Assembly: GCA_963377175.1 (NCBI GenBank) | Contig: CAUJNA010001213.1 | Coordinates: 1 to 64,000, forward strand | Direction of reading: 5' to 3' | From: Effrenium voratum | Taxonomy: Eukaryota; Sar; Dinophyceae; Suessiales; Symbiodiniaceae | Length of the DNA: 64,000 bases | Part shown: positions 57,539 to 64,000 of the stretch, one piece after another | How positions within the stretch are numbered: the first letter of the stretch is position 1 | How the letters are laid out: each line of letters starts with the position of its first letter | Notes under the pieces: generated by a model | Database searches by the model: none | What the model was told of the DNA's origin: nothing | The model's input: the letters and a program-made list of their open reading frames with translations, nothing else | Made by a program: the position numbers and the translations under genes

Positions 57539-58669
57539 GGTGTCAAGGGCCTTTGCAAGCTGGTGGTGTGCAAAATTTGACTGTTCCAAAAGACTAGGTT
57601 CCCCAGTAGTGCACTTTTACCGTTTCTTTTTTTGGGGAGGGTTCCCCTAGTAAAATAGACTACAGAAAACAGGGTACCCTTATTCTAACCTCTCTACTGG
57701 AGGACCTAGAAGAGCGGGGGCATTGGAAAGAGCCAGGATCCCTTAAAAGTCTTTGGTTTTTCTTCTGGCGTCATAAGCCAAGCGCATTTCGCCCAGGAAA
57801 TGGTGGGGCGTTTCAAAGCTTGAAAGACAACTGGTTCTGGCTTCAACTCAGCGGCCGAGTTCCTGGAGTTTCTGTTTGGGTTTGGCCCATGGCACTCCAC
57901 AAGTTTGGACCCCCAAGAAAGGCTTACAGCTCCAGCCGGAGCCTTCGGGCCCGGGGGTGTAGATGGGGGTAGTTTGTCCATGCCCACCCATAGGAATCAG
58001 AGAAGTGAAGCGGTTTTGATCAGTCAAACGTCGCCAAGCATGCCCAGCCCCTTCAAGCTGGCGGAAGAGGCTGAAAAGGGTAACCCAAAAGTCCAGAGAC
58101 ATGGAATTGGGTTAGCTTCAGCATGCCTCTAGAAATATCGATCCTTGTCCATGCTTTCCAGCCATGGTTCTTTTCAAGAACCGATCCCCATTTCTTTTTC
58201 CGGTTCTTGGGTGGGTTTTCTCGAGAGATTTTCGGATCGGATCCCCGGAAAGAATCCGGACATGGGAAGTTACCCCTCGCATGCCCCATTGAGCTACCAG
58301 GGGCTTGCCTGGTCCGCCAGGAGAAGGGCAAGGCCTCGAGGAAAGCGGCGCCTTGGGCTGCAGGTTGATCGGAGGCCGAAGTTTGGAGCGGGCTGAACCC
58401 AAGCGGCAGAACCCCCGGTTTAGCAGAACCCCAACGGTCCTTGTGAACCAAGGAGGGCTAGAGGCTGGGTTCTACAGCATTTATCTTGCATCAGCTTGAA
58501 AAATGTGCCCGCTTTTTGCGGCGCTGCCTCATAATCATCATCAGGTACTAGTACATGCGAGTTCTGGGGGATTTATGGGTTTAATATCCTGAGCCTCCAG
58601 TACCCTTTTGGCCGAACATGGGGTTCCATTTCACATTTGGTGAGTTGTGTTGTGGTTTTCCTCTTGGCT

Positions 58670-58825
58670 TCCCCTTCCAAGGCCCTGTTGCGGGTGCCCT
58701 CCAAGAAAGGCGCCGGAGCCAGGGAAAAAGCTCCTCGGAAGTTTTGGTCCAAACCCGAGGCGCGTGAGGCCCGGGGCTGGCGCTCCGAGACCGAGGCGGG
58801 AAGCGATCTGGAAGCCAAGCCCTAG
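58670..58825 (+). CDS. Candidate terminal exon, basic then acidic
   Basis: The frame reads LLRVPSKKGAGAREKAPRKF, then WSKPEAREARGWRSETEAGS and DLEAKP with a TAG at 58823-58825. GC-biased third positions support it over the longer overlapping frame at 58647-59078. The 5' border is uncertain. Family unknown. Confidence 0.4.
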   Translation, partial: SPSKALLRVPSKKGAGAREKAPRKFWSKPEAREARGWRSETEAGSDLEAKP

Positions 58826-59237
58826 CAAGGGCCCCAAGGGCAGAATGCCCCCCCGCCCCCGCAAAGCAGGTAGGTTACCCCATGGCCCATGGCTCAAAAG
58901 GCCCGCACAAATCGGCCGGAAGGTGTGGCATGGCCGGGGGTTTTGGGAGGCTACCCAAGCTAAAAAACCCGGCCTCCATAAAAATCCAAGGGCTCAAATG
59001 GCCCCAAAACGGCGTGAAAGACTCGGGGATCACAGGGCAAACCAAAAGGGAAAACCACCATTCAAGGGGGTCCCCTAAAAACACGCACCAGAATCGCGGA
59101 ATTCAAAAGATGCAAGCCTTACCCTTTCATCTACCCGGCTACCCGTTTTCCAGCAAATCCCTCAAGCTTGCCTTTGCCTGTCTACCCTGGTTTCAACAAG
59201 CTGGCAGGGAAACAGGGAAAAGGGCTATGATTTCAAG

Positions 59238-59334
59238 GTGCCTGCAGCAATGGAGAGACAAAGAAAAGGAGCTGCAGGCCAACAATTATGCAGCTCTCCC
59301 CTATGTGGTGGATGCTATAGGATCCGGATGCTGA
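59238..59334 (+). CDS. Candidate exon, unknown protein
   Basis: After TTTCAAG the frame reads CLQQWRDKEKELQANNYAAL followed by PYVVDAIGSGC and a TGA at 59332-59334. The peptide looks like a normal amphipathic segment. Codon bias is moderate. An upstream A/B border cannot be fixed. Confidence 0.35.
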
Positions 59335-59697
59335 AAAGAGATGAACTTAACGACGTCGACATCTCAGAAAAAAATCAAGACCCCATTGTTTTGTCTTCAG
59401 CCGCTTCTGGATATCGAGATGGCTAACTCGTCAGCTTTCCACCCACGTCTGCCTGGCTCCGTGCGTTTGGGTCGTTGTGTCGTCCTTGTCTTGTTTTTAG
59501 GTGTTCTCTCATTTTACCCCTGCCCAAAAATGCGTGCGGCCGAACACGTTCTTTCCGCGGAGCGAAATGAAACAATAAAACACACACCTCCAGTGGTGCC
59601 CCTTCTTTCAACTTTGTTCTATTTTTCTGGAAGGGGTCAACAAGTCCACTGCCCGAAGCCTGGTGCCCTTCAGATCCCGGACCAATCTGGTCTTTTG

Positions 59698-59802
59698 GCC
59701 CGGCCAGGAAGAAGAACGCGAGGAGGACGAGGACGCGAGACGAATCGAGTTGACCACTCGTCGGCCATTGGGTTTCCAGCGATATGGCCCGGGGGAATTA
59801 TG
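59698..59802 (+). CDS. Candidate exon, acidic stretch
   Basis: The frame reads GQEEEREEDEDARRIELTTR followed by RPLGFQRYGPGEL and TGA at 59800-59802. GC-biased third positions lie on the plus strand. It overlaps the start of a long minus-strand open frame that I reject. Family unknown. Confidence 0.4.
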
Positions 59803-60441
59803 AATGTTCTGGCAGCCTTTCGCCTCTCATGTGAGTGTGTCTTCTTTTGAGGCTTCCCTTGTTGGGTTGCTTGAGGGAGGCCACTTGTTTGGAGGGTTCC
59901 CCTATTTTGAGCCAAGACTGTTCCAGGTGTGGGAATTACTGTAGAACTTGGCGGATTTGCTGTTTGGTCTGAGGCTCTCCGGCGAATTTCAGACAAGACC
60001 CGATTTGCATGAAACATTCTGGTGGGGCAGCTCATGGGGTTGTAGCAAATGTAGGAACAGGCATGCACCTTTATAACGAATGGTTCTTGGGAGCGCCTCA
60101 ACGGCGTTGTCTCAAAATCAGGGAGCGTCTCAGCGCACTGCATTTCTTTGCAGGCCTTCAGTAGCTTGTGGCTGAACGCCTGGGTGTCTCTGACAATCGG
60201 GGCATATCGGGGCCTTTTTTTTTTCGTCCAGGCGGGATTGCTTTGGTTTCCCTTGCACGTTCCACAAACTGGGAGATGCCCGTAGAGAAAGACGAGCCCC
60301 AGTTTGTAACGGCCCCAAGATGGAGACAACCCAACCCCTCCCCTTTTCGCCTTTTCGCCGGCAGGAGCTCGAAGTGGGCTTCCTGTGGCCGCAGAGCGAT
60401 CAGGAGACTTTGTGTTGGGTTGGTGTGGCTTGGTGTTGATT

Positions 60442-60543
60442 CTTACCTCTAAAAAACACGACTTGTCATCTTTTCGGGGGTAACATGGGCTATATGTCTG
60501 CAAAAGATTAACTTCCCCAGGGCTTGGAGTTTTAAGGGGTAAG
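60442..60543. mobile_element. MITE with CTTACC(C/T)CTTAAAA ends, copy 3
   Basis: CTTACCTCTAAAAAA at the left and TTTTAAGGGGTAAG at the right, flanked by GATT on both sides. A short GCTT/GCGT repeat follows. Confidence 0.75.
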
Positions 60544-60952
60544 GATTGCTTGCTTGCGTGCTTGCTTGCTTGCGTGCTTGCTGGCTGGCTTGGGATGGGT
60601 TGCATTGCGTGCAGGATTTCGCTATGCTGGGTGGGCCTCTTCAAGTGATGGGCTGTTGCCGCTGCTTCCCGGATCTTCGCTTCGGCATGTTCTTGAAAAA
60701 CATAGTGAATAACGGTGGTTAAAGGGAACACAAGATCACGCTGACAATGTGTTGTTGCACAATTTCTGCAATTCCACTTGCCTCACATCACCTCCACCTT
60801 GTTGAGAGGTGCGGTGTTTCTCTTTTCCTGGCTCCAGCACAGCATCGTCAGGCATAAGACTGTGCAGAGGCTCTTTTCCGATAAGAGGTAAGAGGCCTCT
60901 CAGTGTGCGGCTGCTTTTCTCTCCAAGAGAGCTCCAACCAAAGGCGGCTTAG

Positions 60953-61052
60953 GCCCGCGGATTTCCGCCACGGCCGAAGAAGTCGACAGGAGTTGACTGC
61001 TAAGCAGCTGCGGAAAGAAGGGAAGAAGGCGATGGGCGGCTCGCGTTTCTGA
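60953..61052 (+). CDS. Candidate terminal exon, basic C-terminus
   Basis: After the acceptor GGCTTAG the frame enters in phase 2 and reads PADFRHGRRSRQELTAKQLR followed by KEGKKAMGGSRF and TGA at 61050-61052. Third positions are G or C in most codons. It could end the gene that includes 56386-56499, since both parts are basic, but linkage needs transcript data. Family not recognised. Confidence 0.45.
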
Positions 61053-61571
61053 AGCCGCAGTGGTTTAGGTGCTGGGGACCAGCTTGGATACCCAGACATA
61101 CCCAGCCAGTACCCAGACCAATATATGTGTGTCATATTTGCCAATATGTGGGGTGGAGGTTCGGTTAGGTCCAGCCTTGTTTCACCAAGGGGCTTGAATC
61201 CGAGCGCGTTCTGGACTTGGTGGTTTTTAGCCACCCCATAGCTTTTGTTTATTTTTGGCTTTTTAGTGTTCTGTGCCTGGACTTCCCAACTTAGACCACT
61301 AAGAGTTAAAAGCAACTTCCGGCGGATCCGAAATCGGACACCCCAGTTGAATGTGCGCAAATCGGGCAAAGGAACGAACGAAACCGGGTCTCTGAGCACT
61401 GAGTGCGCGACCTTTAGGGAGTTTGGGGGCCTAATTAAAAAAGCACAGCAACATGTGGCGATTTGGCAAAATGGGTATCCATCTTCTTGGATCCCTAGTA
61501 AATGGAACCAAGGACAAAAACCTGCGGTCCATATCCTGGTGCCTTATGTTTGACCCATAGCCATGTGGCAG

Positions 61572-61670
61572 TTGGGGCAACACCTTGGAGAGCTCGATCT
61601 CCGATTTCAGGCGGCCCGTCGCCTCTTGAGGTTCGCCAGGAAGGCCGCGCTGGTCGCTGGGGGGAGTGTC
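61572..61670 (+). CDS. Candidate exon, amphipathic basic helix
   Basis: After GTGGCAG the frame reads LGQHLGELDLRFQAARRLLR then FARKAALVAGG, with GC-biased third positions. The segment follows a reversed GCAGGTTTTAG-type repeat (61500-61560). An inner acceptor TTTCAG|GCGGCC at about 61611 is an alternative 5' border. Confidence 0.4.
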
Positions 61671-62554
61671 GTGTTGGGTTTTTCTCCTGGGTTCTCCTTC
61701 TGACCCTGAAAAATGGTTGGTCATTACCAAAAACATGGGGTCATTGACCCATTTTTTTAAGGGTCATGGAGACTCCTGGTTGTTGTTTTTTGCTGGTAAG
61801 TAAGATGTCAGGGACAACCCCCCACAAAAAAGCAAGAAAAAGCAGGAAACAGGCACACCAGCGCCCCACCAACCACTGCTTTTTGGACAGTTGGGATTTT
61901 GGACATGAGAAGAAGCAGGGCGGTGCTGGCAGGTTTCGTTGGTGGTTTGGATTTGTTGGGTGCATCCAAAGTACTGGTTGTTGTAGGTAAATGGGACATC
62001 ATCCCCTAACCATCCAAACCACCAACAAATACAGTGGAGCTGAAGAATGACGGGGTTCCTTCTGGTTTTGCCCCCCGCTTGACAAACTGCTCCAACCAAC
62101 GTGCAACAAGGTGGCCCTCAAAGCAGGGACACGTGTTGGGGGTGCGTCAATGGCTGTGAAGGAGAAGTGCGTCGAGCATTCGGAACGAGGCCTTGAGTGA
62201 TGGGTTCACGGTTCCCTACTATGAACATGGTTTGCTGTTGGTAGGCTGCGATTTTCTCTTAAACATAGTATTTGTTTCCCTTGTTGGTTTTTTTAGATGG
62301 TTCGAAGGGAGTCAATTTCACTCCTGGACATATATATATATATATATATGAGCCACGGACAAAACACACGAAGACCACTTTATCAAGGCGGGGTACGTTT
62401 TTGCGTAGCACATGCCAAAACCATGGAAAACGATAAGGTCTCCCCCAAAAACGATAACCCTTAGCGAACACACGGCTCTATAACAACCCCTGCAGTTGCA
62501 ACTTAGCTAGGGTGGGACCCTTGCGTGGCCACCGTAAAACGAGAAGGCGAGTCG

Positions 62555-63020
62555 CCACTTTCGAGCTGGAGCTGCCAAGGTGTGCTTCGTAAATACGACA
62601 CTCGTACTGAGAAGTTGCGATTTTCGAGCTGGAGCTGCGGAAGTGTACTTCGCGTACTAGACTTGTGCTACAAAGTTGCGATTTTCGAGCTGGAGATGCG
62701 GAAGTGTACTTCGCGTACTAGACTTGCACTACAAAGTTGCGATTTTCAAGCTGGAAATGTGGAAGTGCGCTTCGCGTACTAGACTTGTACTACAAAGTTG
62801 CGATTTTCGAGCTGGAGCTGCGGAAGTGTGCCTCGCGTTGCACTACAAAGTTTCGATTTTCGAGCTGCAGATGCGGAAGTATACTTTTCGTACTAGACTT
62901 GCACCACAAAGTTGCGATTTTCGTGCTGGAGATGCGGAAGTGTACTTCGCGTACTAGGATTGCACTACAAAGTTGCGATTTTCGAGCTGGAGCTGCGGAA
63001 GTGTACTTTGCGTACTACCT
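62555..63020 (+). repeat. 61-bp minisatellite, about 7-8 copies
   Basis: The unit runs GTTGCGATTTTCGAGCTGGA GATGCGGAAGTGTACTTCGCGTACTAGACTTGCACTACAAA. One internal copy is shortened by about 13 bp near 62835. Because 61 is one more than a multiple of 3, successive units are read in rotating frames, which explains the overlapping 85-107-codon plus-strand ORFs. Confidence 0.9.
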
Positions 63021-63059
63021 AGGGCTTCAAGAACCTGTAAAAATGTCGTACCCTGACTA

Positions 63060-63125
63060 AAACATCGTGTTTTTTCTCGATTTTCTGAAAACATCGTGTT
63101 TTCAGGAAAAACATCGTGTTTTTGA
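63060..63125. repeat. GAAAACATCGTGTTTTC palindromes
   Basis: GAAAACA-TCG-TGTTTTC or close variants occur three times here (about 63060, 63086, 63107) and twice at 63586-63621. An ACCCGTAGAAA repeat lies between 63515 and 63575. Confidence 0.7.
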
Positions 63126-63219
63126 TAAAACCCCTTAAAAATGGGCTTCTGAGGCCAAACACTCATTTGGAGCAAAGGGTCAAAGGCAAGGGTCGGGAGT
63201 GGATTCACACAGACATCAC

Positions 63220-63441
63220 CCATTAAGATTTCAACTGAGGGCAACGCTCTATACTGAGTATGCTTCAAATTCTAAGGACCACATTGATGAGCCTGACAGC
63301 CAGGGTGTGCAGCTGGCTTCAGTCTTGAAGTACCTTTCACAGCAACAGGCACCTGAAGACTGGCGCCAGGTCATACCGAACCAGTTTGAAGGGGGTGCTG
63401 GAATCCGAAAGCTCCTTTTGGTGCAAAACAAGACCAGGTGA
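63220..63441 (+). CDS. Candidate exon or gene fragment, unknown protein
   Basis: The open frame ending in TGA at 63439-63441 encodes about 70 residues of complex sequence, including DEPDSQGVQLASVLKYLSQQ, APEDWRQVIPNQFEGGAGIR and KLLLVQNKTR. Codons are not GC3-biased, in contrast to other exons here, so it may be of different origin. Not recognised. Confidence 0.35.
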   Translation, partial: PLRFQLRATLYTEYASNSKDHIDEPDSQGVQLASVLKYLSQQQAPEDWRQVIPNQFEGGAGIRKLLLVQNKTR

Positions 63442-64000
63442 CACTTTTGAGATTGTTTTTATCAATTTTGAGTTTTTTTTAGCAAATGGGGCGGGATCCT
63501 GGCGGCTAACCGCAGAAACCCGCAGAAAACCCGTAGAAACCCATAGAAAACCCGTAGAAACCCGTAGAAAGCCCGCAGCCCCAACCGAAAACATCGTGTT
63601 TTTGGAAAACATCGTGTTTTCTAACCCGTAGCTAAACCGTGGAGAACCCGTAGTAAAGCGTGGCAAAGCGTGGAAATTCTATGGGTTTTTCGGGTTCAAC
63701 CACGAATGCGCTAATTCGAGAATGTTGCTGGAAAACAACGAAGTCGTGAGCAAAAGCACGGTCTTTGCTTGAGCTTGCGCGCTGTTCGAAGCCAGCACGC
63801 CCTCATCATGGCACTGCTGCTTGACAAGTGTCATAAAACCGTGGTACTTTTGACTATTTGGGTCCCCGGCCTCCTTCTTTCAGGTTGGAGTTGCGAAAGA
63901 CGAGTGGCGAATGCGAAGCTGATTTCGTTGCGAGTGCAAAAGGGGAGGGCGATGGGAGATTCTGAGGTTGAGATGATGCTTTTGAGATCTTTTGAGAACG

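Noticed and set aside
59670..60731. A 353-codon minus-strand open frame, the longest minus-strand ORF in the window
   Set aside because: It reads straight through a MITE (60442-60543) and a GCTT repeat, has no codon bias, no recognisable domain, and overlaps a plus-strand candidate exon at 59698-59802. Its length is somewhat surprising for chance, so transcript data could still revive it.

Overview
The window looks like nuclear DNA of a dinoflagellate. The evidence is a head-to-tail array of four papain-type cysteine protease genes whose short GC-rich exons are separated by repeat-filled introns. Of the 22 introns I can place, 15 have GC donors, 6 have GA donors and only 1 has GT, and every acceptor is AG followed by G. 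This splice-site usage, tandem gene arrays, and small palindromic or intron-like repeats are known dinoflagellate traits. I cannot name the species. No bacterial operons, rRNA, tRNA or CRISPR array was recognised.

Layout. 1-19.2 kb: no complete gene. Several short GC3-rich plus-strand stretches with acceptor-like starts look like scattered exons of unidentified genes, set in a dense field of dispersed repeats and simple repeats. 19.2-22.5 kb: strongly strand-asymmetric C-rich and G-rich arrays in opposing orientations bracket a 0.96-kb ORF that resembles the 5' part of a dinoflagellate Copia-like retroelement, followed by a smaller disrupted ORF. 22.5-51.4 kb: four cysteine protease genes (PCP1-PCP4, my labels), all on the plus strand. 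Each has the I29 propeptide (ERFNIN and GNFD-like motifs) and the peptidase C1A domain with the Gln/Cys/His/Asn catalytic set. 51.4-64 kb: repeats, candidate exons of one or more basic proteins (about 54.7-61.7 kb), a 61-bp minisatellite, and one further ORF-like exon near 63.3 kb.

The proteases share identical exon lengths (86, 127, 478, 75 and 90 nt blocks), which makes the models secure. They differ in introns. One intron is found only in PCP1, one is missing only from PCP3, and one occurs only in PCP2 and PCP4. The variable introns have GA-AG ends lying inside short direct repeats. The N-terminal exon type alternates (A, A', A, A'), suggesting duplication of a two-gene cassette, while other features pair PCP1 with PCP2 and PCP3 with PCP4, suggesting gene conversion. 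The first exon (start codon and most of the signal peptide) was not found for any copy.

The introns and spacers hold at least a dozen small repeat families. Several have terminal inverted repeats and target-site duplications (4 bp, 5 bp or 8 bp). The 4.6-kb intron of PCP2 contains a hairpin-forming satellite with an alternating 63/54-bp unit and a 73/74-nt near-perfect inverted repeat.
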